Shown: piece after piece, positions 19,545 to 28,049 of the stretch
How the letters are laid out: each line of letters starts with the position of its first letter
How positions within the stretch are numbered: position 1 is the first letter of the stretch
Origin: Streptomyces sp. CA-210063
GTDB lineage: Bacteria > Actinomycetota > Actinomycetes > Streptomycetales > Streptomycetaceae
Direction: 5' to 3'
DNA length: 64,000 bases
NCBI RefSeq assembly: GCF_024612015.1
Contig: NZ_CP102512.1
Span: 310,001 to 374,000, forward strand
Made by a program: the position numbers and the translations under genes
Notes under the pieces: generated by a model
The model's input: the letters and a program-made list of their open reading frames with translations, nothing else
Told to the model about the DNA's origin: nothing
Databases searched by the model: none

Positions 19545-20069
19545 TCAGGCGGCGTGGCAGAGCACCGCGCGGCCGGCCGGGGCCGAGGCGCGGGCCACGG
19601 TCGCGGGCACGGGACGGGCGGTGCGGACGGGGACCGTGGCCTGGGAGCGGTTCCGCGCGAAGACGACCAGGCGCAGCACCGCGAACCGCCCGACACCGGC
19701 GAGTGCGGAGGCGGACAGATAGACGACCTGCTCGGCCACGGCACCAGGCGCCGTCACCAGCTGCTGCAGGACAAGCATCGCCACGCAGGTCACCACGTAC
19801 GCGGCCGCCGCGGACCCGGCCGACTGCGCGTGCTGGCGCCAGGTGGCGCGCCCGCCCGCGCCGAAGGTGAAGCGGGCGTGCAGTTCGGTGGCGAGGAGCG
19901 TGGATGCCACGGTGATCAGGGCGTTGGCCAGGGCCCAGGGAATCCGGGAGGCGAGGGCTGCCACGGCGAAGCTGGAGGCGAGCCCCACCCCGCCGCCGCA
20001 GAGCACGAAGCGGGCGAAGGCGGTGAAGGCGCCGGGTGTCGCCTGCTGCATGTTCTGTGCGGTCTCCAT
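19545..20069 (-). CDS. GtrA-family small membrane protein
   Basis: 174 residues with four predicted helices: FVLCGGGVGLASSFAVAAL, ALANALITVASTLLATELHARFTF, a third at SAAAAYVVTCVAMLVLQQL and a fourth at VVYLSASALAGVGRFAVLRLVVF. The pattern of a short loop with ELHARFTFG is typical of GtrA/DPMS-associated proteins, which move polyprenyl-linked sugars or take part in cell-surface glycosylation. The neighbours give no further hint. Confidence 0.75.
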   Translation of the reverse strand: METAQNMQQATPGAFTAFARFVLCGGGVGLASSFAVAALASRIPWALANALITVASTLLATELHARFTFGAGGRATWRQHAQSAGSAAAAYVVTCVAMLVLQQLVTAPGAVAEQVVYLSASALAGVGRFAVLRLVVFARNRSQATVPVRTARPVPATVARASAPAGRAVLCHAA

Positions 20070-20106
20070 GATCCGGCCCCTTTGATGGCTTACTCCGCGA
20101 AAACGC

Positions 20107-20220
20107 GCACCACTCGGTCTGCGAGGCCGAGTGGTGCACCACTCATGCGCCAGTATGGCACATGAGTGGCACCATTAGGGGCCAGATGTGGCGCCACATG
20201 TCACATCTGTGGCGCCATGG
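20107..20220. promoter_or_regulatory. Cluster of dyad operators upstream of the gtrA-like gene
   Basis: Within about 115 bases: GCACCACTCG/CGAGTGGTGC (20107 and 20128), the palindrome GTGGTGCACCAC (20131-20142), ACTCATG/CATGAGT (20141 and 20161), the palindrome ATGTGGCGCCACAT (20186-20199) and a further GTGGCGCCAT near 20210. The half-site GTGG followed by its complement recurs at least four times. This is a dense operator array for an unidentified repressor, just before the gene starting at 20069. Confidence 0.6.
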
Positions 20221-20420
20221 TGTGGAGGGAGTTGCGAATGTGCAGGTCAGCGACCCAGCGCAGCTTCGGTGGGTGCTGTAAATGCTCATCGCTGCCGATG
20301 GAGTCGTAGACAAGGAGGGCGAAGGCAGCTACCTGTGCCCGGTGCCAAATCCGCCCTGGCCATGCCTTGGCCGAGGCTCGCGATGCGGCCGAGAACGCGG
20401 AGAACGCGCGTGGGTCGAGT
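20201..20420 (-). other. Unrecognised C-terminal gene fragment
   Basis: A minus-strand reading of about 70 residues ends at the TGA at 20201 (RIWHRAQVAAFALLVYDSIG, KLRWVADLHIRNSLHTMAP). It looks protein-like with balanced composition but has no start, because upstream of it the other strand is the glycosidase fragment. I do not recognise the family. Confidence 0.35.
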
Positions 20421-20424
20421 TCAC

Positions 20425-21331
20425 CGCCGGTCGCCTGGACGAGGACGGGACGTGGAGCGGCAACGCTCAACTCAGTGACTGGCTCGACCCGGCCGCCCCA
20501 CCGGAGGACCCGGCGCGCGCCACCACCGACTCCGCCTATGTCGCCACCGCCTTCGTCGCGCACAGCGCCCGGCTGCTCGCCGACGCGGCCCTCGAGCTGG
20601 GCCACGCCCACGACGCCGACCGGTACGCGGCCCTGCACCGCCGTACGGCCGAGGCCGCCTGGCGCACATGGGGCGACCACGCCCGTACCACCCAGACCGG
20701 CTGCGCCCTCGCCCTTCAGTTCGGCATCGCGCCCGCCGCCGAACGAGCCGCGGTCGGCGAGGCCCTCGCCGCCCTGGTCCGCGCCAACAGCGGCCGCATC
20801 GCCACGGGATTCCTCGGCACCCCCTTCGTCCTGCCCGCCCTCAGCGGCACCGGCCACACGGCCGAGGCGTACCAGTTGCTTCTCAACACCGAGTGCCCGG
20901 GCTGGCTCTACCAGGTCGAGCGCGGCGCCACCACCATGTGGGAGCGATGGGACGCCATCCGCCCCGACGGCACCATCGACACCGAGAAGGCCGGCACGAT
21001 GCTGTCGTTCAACCACTACGCCTACGGCGCCGTCGCCGCCTGGCTCTACCGGACCGTCGCCGGATTGCGCCCCACCACAGCCGGCTACCGCACCCTTGAG
21101 GTAGCCCCGCGACCGGGGGGCGGGCTCACCTCGGCCGACGCCTCCGTGACCACCCCGTACGGCAAGGCATCCGTCGCCTGGTCCCTCAGTGACACCACGT
21201 TGACGGTGGACGTCTCGCTACCCCCGGGCACGACCGGAAGGTTCCGCGCACCCGAGGGCTGGCGCTGCACCACCGATGTCGGCCGACTCGGGTCCGGGGA
21301 CCACCGCCTGGTCCTGCACTCCCGCTCATAG
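20425..21331 (+). pseudogene. GH78 alpha-L-rhamnosidase, C-terminal fragment
   Basis: The reading becomes glycosidase-like at about 20425 with GNAQLSDWLDPAAPPEDPARA, followed by the (alpha/alpha)6-barrel helices (LLLNTECPGWLYQVERGATT, WERWDAIRPDG, SFNHYAYGAVAAWLYR) and the C-terminal beta domain (GYRTLEVAPRPGGGLTSADA). These are hallmarks of bacterial rhamnosidases of roughly 900 residues or more. Only the last 300 residues remain and the junction carries no start codon of its own. Confidence 0.8.
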
Positions 21332-21356
21332 CCCCTCAGACCAAGGAACGCGCACC

Positions 21357-21809
21357 ATGCCGACCGACCACGACCACGGCGCCGCCGAGCTGAGTCTCGA
21401 CGACAAGGCCTCGCTGCTCTCGGGCCATGACTTCTGGTCCACCAAGTCCGCGGAACACGCGGGGATCCCCTCGCTCGTACTCAGCGACGGCCCGCACGGT
21501 GTCCGCCGCCAGCGTCGGGAAGCCGACAGCCTCGGGCTGTACGACAGCGAGCCGGCGACCTGCTTTCCGCCCTCGGTCGCGCTGGCGTCCAGTTGGGACC
21601 GGGACCTGGTCGGCCGGGTGGGAGAGGCGCTCGGCCGCGAGGCGAGGGCACTGGGCGTGGACGTACTCCTCGGCCCCGGCGTCAACATCAAGCGCTCGCC
21701 ACTGTGCGGCCGACACGCCGGCCACCCGGGCGACGTCCGCGCGGCGCGGTGCGGGGGAACCCGCGCCACGCCCCACCACTGGTGTCATGAGAACTCCCGA
21801 CGCATGTGA
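21357..21809 (+). pseudogene. GH3 beta-glucosidase, N-terminal fragment
   Basis: The ATG at 21357 follows an AAGGAACG ribosome site and starts a GH3 N-terminus (LSLDDKASLLSGHDFW, LVLSDGPHGVRRQ, CFPPSVALASSWD, VLLGPGVNIKRSPLCGR). Homology ends at about residue 120 (nt 21716), before the catalytic Asp. The remaining 30 codons are unrelated. It was likely co-transcribed with the rhamnosidase before truncation. Confidence 0.8.
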
Positions 21810-22064
21810 CCATCGAACGAGGTCAACCGCATGACCGCGCGGTCACTGGCCGCGCGGCCATGTCTACGTAGCCGCAGGCTCCGCGTCAAGGGCACACACA
21901 GCATTTGTTGCGTCGACAGGCGGGACGACCTCGGCAGGGGCGGTCCGCTCGACGCGTCCTGCTCGGAGTCTTGCCAGCGGACCCTCGGAAAGTTCACTCT
22001 TCGACGCGTCGACCGATCGACTTTGTCCGATCGCGTTTGTTTCTGGTCGTATCAGCGACCACCT
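21810..22064. other. Gap between glycosidase fragments
   Basis: No gene was recognised. CGACGCGTC occurs twice (near 21950 and 22003), the second in a CGACGCGTCGACCGATCGAC context, without a clear function. Confidence 0.35.
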
Positions 22065-22385
22065 CCCGCCATGCCCTGGAGCCGACGCGCCAAGGGCAAC
22101 GGCACCGCCCGGTATCTGGCCACCCACCCCGACCCGGGCACTCTCGCCGACCTGCTGCACCGCATGTGCCGGGAGGCCGATGTGACACCGGAGCATCAGG
22201 TCCCTGCCGGGATCGAGGTCGTCCGGCGCCGCGGCAAGGAGGCCGACTACCTGTTCCTCATCGACCACGCCGGCCCAGGGAGCCGACGTACCGGCCGAGG
22301 GCGTGGAACTCCTCACCGGCACGCCGGTCAGCGGCACCGCCACCGTCCCGCCGGGAGGCGTCGCCGTCATCCGCGAAGCACACCG
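22065..22385 (+). pseudogene. GH42 beta-galactosidase, C-terminal fragment, frameshifted
   Basis: The reading GNGTARYLATHPDPGTLADL, VPAGIEVVRRRGKEADYLFLI and DHAG matches the C-terminal domain of GH42 galactosidases. It then shifts frame near 22270 and finishes as VELLTGTPVSGTATVPPGG and VAVIREAH, the usual end of the family. The catalytic barrel is missing altogether. Confidence 0.65.
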
Positions 22386-22510
22386 ACCCGACCCCGGCTT
22401 CGCGGGCCACGGAGGCCGTGGAGGCGTTCAGGCCGTCGCGGGCGAACGCTGGGGGTCCAGCAACCGGATCGCCCTATCCACTTGCCGTGCTACTGTGGCC
22501 ACATCGAACC

Positions 22511-22550
22511 GGAAGGGTCTATCCGGATCCCTAAACGGATAGGCCTTTCC
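22511..22550. promoter_or_regulatory. Inverted-repeat operator before the SDR
   Basis: GGAAGGGTCTATCCG (22511) and CGGATAGGCCTTTCC (22536) are complementary at 13 of 15 positions around a 10-base spacer. The element lies 34 bases before the GTG of the SDR and has the size of a TetR- or MarR-type operator. No such regulator is adjacent. Confidence 0.5.
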
Positions 22551-22583
22551 GAATACTCCTCGTTCTCTCCCCGGAGGATCGCT

Positions 22584-23291
22584 GTGACCAGCATCGCCAT
22601 CGTCGGAGCCGGCCCCCAGATGGGCCTGGCCATCGCCCGTACCTTCGGCGCCCAGGGCTTCGACGTCGCCCTGATCTCCCGCAACCGCGAGAAGCTCGAC
22701 GACCTCGTCGGCAAGCTCGGCGCCGAGGGCGTCACCGCCGCCGCGTTCCCCGCGAACGTGCTCGACCGCGCCGGACTCGCCAAGGCCCTCAAGGACGCCG
22801 CCGACCGGTTCGGCGGGATCGACGTCCTGGAGTACTCCCCGGTCGGGACGTTCGGCGTCACCACCCTGACCGCTCCGGCCACCACCGAACCGTCGGACGT
22901 CGAGTTCGAGATGAACTTCCAGCTCTACGGGGCCATCGCCGCCACCCAGGCGGTCCTGCCCGCGATGCGCGAGGCCGGCGCCGGCACCCTGCTCTACACG
23001 ACCGGCGCCGGCTCGATCTGGCCCGACCCGCGGGTCGCCAACGTCAACGCCGCCGCGGCCGCGCTGCGCAACTGGGTGATGAACCTGCACAAGGAACTGG
23101 CCGACGCGGGCACCGGCATCCAGGCCGCCCACATCGGCATCGACTCATCGATCGGCGTCTCCGTCATCCCCGGCGTGGAAGCGGCCCGGCCCGAGCAGAT
23201 CACCCCCCTCTACTGGGACCTGCACACCACCAAGCGCGACGAGGCCGAAGTCGTCTTCAAGCTCGGCAACGAGGACTTCCCTCGCGGCTGA
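22584..23291 (+). CDS. Short-chain dehydrogenase/reductase (atypical)
   Basis: 235 residues from a GTG preceded by CCGGAGGATC. The N-terminal nucleotide site is GAGPQMGLAIARTFG, and NREKLDDLVGKLG fits NADP binding. The region expected to hold the Ser-Tyr-Lys catalytic set reads LLYTTGAGSIWPDPRVANVNAAAAALRN, with no Tyr-x-x-x-Lys visible, so the reaction may differ from classical SDRs. Probably monocistronic or co-transcribed with the MDR gene 157 bases downstream. Confidence 0.75.
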   Translation: MTSIAIVGAGPQMGLAIARTFGAQGFDVALISRNREKLDDLVGKLGAEGVTAAAFPANVLDRAGLAKALKDAADRFGGIDVLEYSPVGTFGVTTLTAPATTEPSDVEFEMNFQLYGAIAATQAVLPAMREAGAGTLLYTTGAGSIWPDPRVANVNAAAAALRNWVMNLHKELADAGTGIQAAHIGIDSSIGVSVIPGVEAARPEQITPLYWDLHTTKRDEAEVVFKLGNEDFPRG

Positions 23292-23448
23292 CACCGCACC
23301 GTTCCCTCGTCGAACCCTGATCGCGCCGTGGCCCGATACGTCGCGGCGCGATCCGAGAGAAGGCTTCCGCCGACCACGAACTGTCGGGCTCGACCACGAA
23401 CGCTGCCCTCTGACGCAAGAAGCGAAAAGCAAGAAAGGAAACGCGCTC

Positions 23449-24408
23449 GTGCGAGCTCTCATCACCAACGACTACGGCGACTCCCCCAAGATCGCCAGAG
23501 TCCCACGCCCGGACTTCAGCCCCGACGAGGTACTGGTGGAGGTCGTGTCCAGCTCCGTCAACGGCTTCGACGCCATGGCCGCGGGCGGTCACCTCAAGGG
23601 CATGCTGCCTCATACGTTCCCCGCGGTGCTGGGCAAGGACTTCGCCGGAACCATCGAGGCGGTCGGCGCCGACGTGCGGGGCTTCGCGCCGGGCGACGAG
23701 GTGTTCGGCGCGGTGACGGACCTGTCGGTCGGCCGGGGCACGATCGCCGAGTACGCGGTGGTGCGACCCACAGTCGGTCTGACCCACCGTCCCGCAGGAC
23801 TCGACAGGGCGCAGGCCGGCGCGTTGACCATCGCCGGATCCACCGCCTACGCCGCCGTCGAAGCCCTGGCGCTTCAGCCCGGCGAGACGGTCCTGATCGT
23901 CGGCGCCACCGGAGGAGTGGGCTCGCTGGCCGTGCAACTGGCGAAGGCCACCGGGGCACGGATCCTCGCCACCCACCGCGATACACGCGGCGCCTCCTAC
24001 CTGACCGGACTCGGCGCCCACGAGCCGATCGACGCCACCGACGACCTCGCCGCCGCCGTACGCAAGCACGCCCCCGACGGTGTGCACGCGGCCCTCCACC
24101 TGGCCGGAGACCTCGACACCGTCACCGGCCTCGTCAAGGACGGAGGCCGACTCGCCACACCCGCGGCCCAGCCCGCGCCGGATGCCTACGCCGACCGGGG
24201 ACTGTCCGTCATCCCGGTCATGGCCGATGCCGGCGCCACGGTCCTGGACCATCTCGCCACCGAGGTCGTGGCAGGCCGACTGCACGTGCCGATCGCCCGG
24301 ACCTTCACCCTGGACCACGCCCCCATGGCCCTCCGCGCCTTCGACACCAGCAAGAACGGAAAGATCGCCATCTACCATCGCAAGGGAGCGGAGATCATCC
24401 TGTTCTGA
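23449..24408 (+). CDS. MDR quinone oxidoreductase-like enzyme
   Basis: 319 residues from a GTG start (AAGAAAGGAAACGCG upstream). N-terminal GroES-like domain (AVLGKDFAGTIEAVG, GFAPGDEVFGAV) and Rossmann domain (VLIVGATGGVGSLAVQLAKATG). There are no zinc-ligand cysteines, so it belongs to the NADPH:quinone reductase-like branch. Substrate unknown; probably detoxification of quinones or enones. Intact, in contrast to the fragments before it. Confidence 0.85.
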   Translation: MRALITNDYGDSPKIARVPRPDFSPDEVLVEVVSSSVNGFDAMAAGGHLKGMLPHTFPAVLGKDFAGTIEAVGADVRGFAPGDEVFGAVTDLSVGRGTIAEYAVVRPTVGLTHRPAGLDRAQAGALTIAGSTAYAAVEALALQPGETVLIVGATGGVGSLAVQLAKATGARILATHRDTRGASYLTGLGAHEPIDATDDLAAAVRKHAPDGVHAALHLAGDLDTVTGLVKDGGRLATPAAQPAPDAYADRGLSVIPVMADAGATVLDHLATEVVAGRLHVPIARTFTLDHAPMALRAFDTSKNGKIAIYHRKGAEIILF

Positions 24409-24506
24409 TGATCCCGTGTCGGGAGGCCTTCCCCGTCGCCCCGGGCGGCGAGTCGACATGCGGGCCCTACGGACGAGGACCTGGATGCTCGCCCCGGGGC
24501 CCCGGA

Positions 24507-25898
24507 TCACTCGTCGTTCACCCAGCGCATGAGGCGTTGCAGTGGGTAGAAGCCGTCGTGGGAGAGGCCCGGCGGCATGCCACCCGCTCGGCCGAGGGAC
24601 ACCACGCGCTGGACCCCGGCGCAGGCGAGGGCGTCGCGCAGTTCCGCCTTGCGGGAGTCGGGGTACACGCCGACCGTCTGGGTGGCGACCCCGGCCTGGG
24701 CGACGGCTTCGGACAGGGCGGTGACCGGGACCACGTTGACGATCTTTCCGTCGGGGTGGAAGTCCACCGGTTCGGGCGAGCGGATGACCAGGCCCCGGCC
24801 GTCGTAGCCGCCCCATACCCGGTACTCGGGCGCCAGGGAGCGCAGGACGTCGATCTCCTCGCGGAGTTCCGCGGCGACCCGCGGGCCGTCGGCGGAGCTG
24901 AACTCCCTTGCCACGCCGAGGCGTTCGCACAGCAGTGCCGCGTAGCGGTCGGCGTCGTCCCAGGTGCCCTCGACGAACTGGAAGCGGCTGGCCACGCAGG
25001 CCTGCTGGTTGAAGAACGTGGCATCGGCGGCGCCCGCGTCGGCGGCCCGGGCCAGGGCATGTGGCGATGCGAAGGCCTCGCGGCCGATCAGCGAGATGGA
25101 GGTCTTGGGGTCGAAGGAGACGAGCTCGAACCCCGGACCGACGTACCTCAGCGCCCCGCGGATCGTGGCCTCGCCGCCCCAGGCGACCAGCTTGTCGAAG
25201 AACTGTGGGCGGAAGAGGACGCTCTCCACCGCTTCGTCGCCGCCGCGCCAGTACACCGCCGAGAACGAGCGGACCACCGGATGTCCGGGGGCCACCGCGG
25301 CCATGGTGCGCAGGATCGCGGTCGCGGTGAACAGGTCGTTCGAGGGCAGCTTCAGCAGGTTGACGCCCTTGGTGAGGGCGCCGCGCACGACGGACATCGC
25401 CGCGACGCCGGGTGCGTTGCCGGCGATGATGTGCACCAGCCTGGGCGGGAACGCGCGGGTGGCCGCGATCCGGTTCTCGGGCAGCCGCACCTCGCGCCAG
25501 CCGTCGAGTACGTCGGCGCCGCCGAGTTCGTGGTCGATCTGGGCGTACAGGTTGGGGCGTTGGAAGCTGCGCCAGAGTGCGGCGTAGGCGCGTTCGAGTA
25601 CCTCCGTGGGCAGTGGGCTGACCCGGTCCATCCGCTCCAGGGCCTCGGTGAGCAGGCCCTCGCGGTCGGCCTTGAGGGCGTCGCCGGTCTCCACGAGCAG
25701 GTCGACGATCTCCGCCACGGGGACGTGGAAGGCGGGGCCGGGTTCGGTGCGGGGCCAGACGAGGCGGTCCAGGTCGAGGGCCGGTGCCGTGAAGGAGGCG
25801 TCCGCCCGGCCGTGGGTGGTGTGCGGGCCGACGTCGACCTCGCCGCGGATCACATGGGCGACGGCCACCGGGCCCACTGCCGTTGTCGTGGGCCTCAT
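24507..25898 (-). CDS. LuxC-family acyl-CoA reductase
   Basis: 463 residues of the aldehyde-dehydrogenase superfamily branch that contains LuxC, the NADPH-dependent reductase making fatty aldehydes from acyl groups. Visible are PPRLVHIIAGNAPGVAAMSV, LTKGVNLLKLPSNDLFTA, and FFNQQACVASR with the nucleophilic Cys at about 301. It starts in a 4-base ATGA overlap with luxE. No luxA/luxB-type luciferase subunits occur in the window. Here it may reduce a CoA- or protein-bound acyl intermediate, or run in reverse. Confidence 0.85.
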   Translation of the reverse strand: MRPTTTAVGPVAVAHVIRGEVDVGPHTTHGRADASFTAPALDLDRLVWPRTEPGPAFHVPVAEIVDLLVETGDALKADREGLLTEALERMDRVSPLPTEVLERAYAALWRSFQRPNLYAQIDHELGGADVLDGWREVRLPENRIAATRAFPPRLVHIIAGNAPGVAAMSVVRGALTKGVNLLKLPSNDLFTATAILRTMAAVAPGHPVVRSFSAVYWRGGDEAVESVLFRPQFFDKLVAWGGEATIRGALRYVGPGFELVSFDPKTSISLIGREAFASPHALARAADAGAADATFFNQQACVASRFQFVEGTWDDADRYAALLCERLGVAREFSSADGPRVAAELREEIDVLRSLAPEYRVWGGYDGRGLVIRSPEPVDFHPDGKIVNVVPVTALSEAVAQAGVATQTVGVYPDSRKAELRDALACAGVQRVVSLGRAGGMPPGLSHDGFYPLQRLMRWVNDE

Positions 25899-27322
25899 CC
25901 GTGGATCATCCCCCGCACATAGGAGTCGAGTGTCGCGGCACAGGTGATCTTGTCGTCGCCGCCGAGGTCCCCGTAGCGCCGGATGTCGGGCAGGACGGTC
26001 GGGCCCGGTCTGCCGCAGTCACACGGGGAGAAGTTCACGCGGACCCGGTCACCGCTGATCAGCCCGCCCCAGCGGCCCTCCAGGGAGACGTCGAGGAAGG
26101 CGAACCGGCCTTCCACAACGCCCTGTTCGGGGTTCAGCAGGGTCTCGCCCGTCTCGTCCAGCACCAGCGGGATCACCCACGGCGGCACGTGGTAGTCGCC
26201 CTTCTCGCAGGCGAGGCAGGAGCCCTGAAGCTCCGTCATGCCGTAGCTGCGGACCCGTCGGACGCCGTCGTAGAAGGCGGCGAGCTGTGCCTGGTAGTCG
26301 TCGGGCAGCGCTCGGCCCTTGTTGCCGCCTCCGCTGAGCACCAGGGTGTCCGGGTGGAGGCCGCCGTCCGGGACGCCGCGGGCGCGCAGGGCCTGGATCA
26401 GGGTGAACTGCTGGTTGTTCATGCCCGCGATGAGGAGCGGTTCGTCGCGGTGCTCGGCGATGTCGTCGACGATCCGGGCCAGGGCCGCGTCCAGTTCCTC
26501 CTCCCTGGCGGCCGAGACGCTCTCGAAGGCGCTGATCTCCTGCGGGGTCGCGGTGCCCTCCGCCATCCGCCGGCGCAGCAGCGCGCTGCTCATCAGCTCG
26601 GACACCCGCATCGGGTCGTCGGTGAGCAGCCGGGTCTCGCCGGGGCGCGCGAAGACGTCCGCGTGCCAGCGGAAGCCGTCGACGGAGCGCATCGGGCCGC
26701 TCGCGGGTGCGAGCAGATAGCCGCGTCGGGTGGGCTTCGGCGGGAGCGGGTCGGGCCAGCAGGTGAGGTTCTCCAGGATGTCGTGCAGGAAACCCAGGTC
26801 GCTCGCGTCGCAGTTGAGGAAGGACACCTTCCCGGAGGTGCCGCTGGTGATGTACGGGCGGTGGCCGGCGGCGGTGATGCGGTCGGTCCACTCGTCGATG
26901 TCGCGGACGCCGTCCATGTCGACGTCGTCCGGTTCGACCGCCGAGACGGTGGTGTACCAGCGCAGCAGCCGGTCCCAGCGGCCGGCGTCGATGAGGGAGA
27001 CGGGGTAGGACTTGTAGCTGGTGTGCGAGAAGAGCAGCGGTACGAGGTCGTCGAGACCGGTGATGTCGCGTACGCCGCTCTCCTCCGCGCGGGTGCGCAG
27101 CAGCGGGATGCGTTCGCGGTGTGCGGTGAAGGCCTCTCGGGCCGCCTCCAGCTGCAATTCGCGTAGTTCCGCGGCGGGTTGGTCGAAGGTGCCGGAGAAG
27201 ACGAGGGAGCGGATCTGCTCGCGTGCGCCGGACACGGTGTTCACCTCATTCGGTTCATTCGGTTCATTCGGTTCATTCGGTTCATTCGGTTCAGTCCGTT
27301 CATTCGGTTCACTCGGTTGCAT
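25895..27322 (-). CDS. LuxE-family acyl-protein synthetase
   Basis: A 475-residue adenylating enzyme of the LuxE/PaaK type: YITSGTSGKVSFLNCD (ATP-binding loop), LSGGGNKGR, YGMTELQGSCLACEKGDYHVPPW and YGDLGGDDKI. LuxE activates a fatty acid and passes it to LuxC. The ATG at 27322 lies inside the end of livF (14-base overlap) and is followed by E-P-N repeats encoded by a 9-bp tandem array. A GTG start at about 27228, after the array, is an alternative. It is in one operon with the transporter genes. Confidence 0.82.
   Translation of the reverse strand: MQPSEPNERTEPNEPNEPNEPNEPNEVNTVSGAREQIRSLVFSGTFDQPAAELRELQLEAAREAFTAHRERIPLLRTRAEESGVRDITGLDDLVPLLFSHTSYKSYPVSLIDAGRWDRLLRWYTTVSAVEPDDVDMDGVRDIDEWTDRITAAGHRPYITSGTSGKVSFLNCDASDLGFLHDILENLTCWPDPLPPKPTRRGYLLAPASGPMRSVDGFRWHADVFARPGETRLLTDDPMRVSELMSSALLRRRMAEGTATPQEISAFESVSAAREEELDAALARIVDDIAEHRDEPLLIAGMNNQQFTLIQALRARGVPDGGLHPDTLVLSGGGNKGRALPDDYQAQLAAFYDGVRRVRSYGMTELQGSCLACEKGDYHVPPWVIPLVLDETGETLLNPEQGVVEGRFAFLDVSLEGRWGGLISGDRVRVNFSPCDCGRPGPTVLPDIRRYGDLGGDDKITCAATLDSYVRGMIHG
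27248..27319. repeat. 9-bp tandem array, eight units, at the luxE 5' end
   Basis: CATTCGGTT repeats at 27248, 27257, 27266, 27275 and 27284; CAGTCCGTT at 27293, CATTCGGTT at 27302 and CACTCGGTT at 27311 complete eight units without a gap. Translated on the minus strand it gives the E-P-N run of LuxE. Unit gain or loss keeps the frame, so it would change only the tail length. Confidence 0.9.
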
Positions 27323-28022
27323 AAGTTGTCTCTTCGGCGAGGTAGGACGACTCGATCGCGTCCAGGTGCCCGCGCAGTTCCTCCGGGGTGCCCGTCAGGG
27401 TGACGCGGCCGCGGTGCAGGACGTACACCCGGTCGGCGATGTCGAGCACCTTGCGGACGTGCTGTTCGACCAGCAGCGCCCCGAGGCCCCGGTCCGCCGC
27501 CTCGCGTACCGCGCGCAGCAGGCGGTCGACCACGAGCGGGGCGAGACCGAGCGACAGCTCGTCCGCGAGGAGCAGCTTGGGGGCGCGGCACAGCGCGCGG
27601 GCCAGCGACAGCATCTGCTGCTCGCCGCCCGACAGCATTCCCGCGCCCGTCCTGAGGCGCTTTTCGAGCTCGGGGAAGAGTTCCAGTGCCTGCCGCGTCG
27701 CCACCCGGCCGACCCGCAGGTTGTCCGCGGTGTCGAGGCGGGTGAAGACCGCCCGTTCACCGACGTACGCCAGGCCCTGGCGGGCGCGGCGGTGCAGCGG
27801 TGCGCGGCCGGGCTCGCCCAGCCAGCGCACCTCGCCGTCCATCGGGGCCAGGCTGCCCGAGAGCGCCCGGAGGGTGGTGGTCTTGCCCGCGCCGTTGGGT
27901 CCGAGGAGGGCGACGACCTCGCCGGGGCGGACCTCGATGTCGAGGTCCGCCACGACGGGCCGGCTGCCGTATCCGGCGGACAGGGCGCGGGCTTCGATCA
28001 GGGGTGAGCCGGTGTCGTGCAC
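27309..28022 (-). CDS. livF: Branched-chain-type ABC transporter ATPase LivF
   Basis: A 237-residue ABC ATPase with Walker A GPNGAGKTT, Q-loop region, signature MLSGGEQQMLSLARAL and Walker B LLLADELSLGL, ending with EQHVRKVL, a LivF-like layout. It pairs with the LivG domain of the fusion permease. It follows the binding-protein gene on the same strand and overlaps luxE. Substrate class (amino acid, amide, aromatic or alicyclic acid) is not determined by sequence. Confidence 0.92.
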   Translation of the reverse strand: MHDTGSPLIEARALSAGYGSRPVVADLDIEVRPGEVVALLGPNGAGKTTTLRALSGSLAPMDGEVRWLGEPGRAPLHRRARQGLAYVGERAVFTRLDTADNLRVGRVATRQALELFPELEKRLRTGAGMLSGGEQQMLSLARALCRAPKLLLADELSLGLAPLVVDRLLRAVREAADRGLGALLVEQHVRKVLDIADRVYVLHRGRVTLTGTPEELRGHLDAIESSYLAEETTYATE

Positions 28023-28049
28023 GCGCGTTCTCCTTCGGTCAGCTGGCGG

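Noticed and set aside
27248..27319. A CRISPR array
   Set aside because: The 9-bp units are contiguous with no spacers and no cas genes lie nearby.
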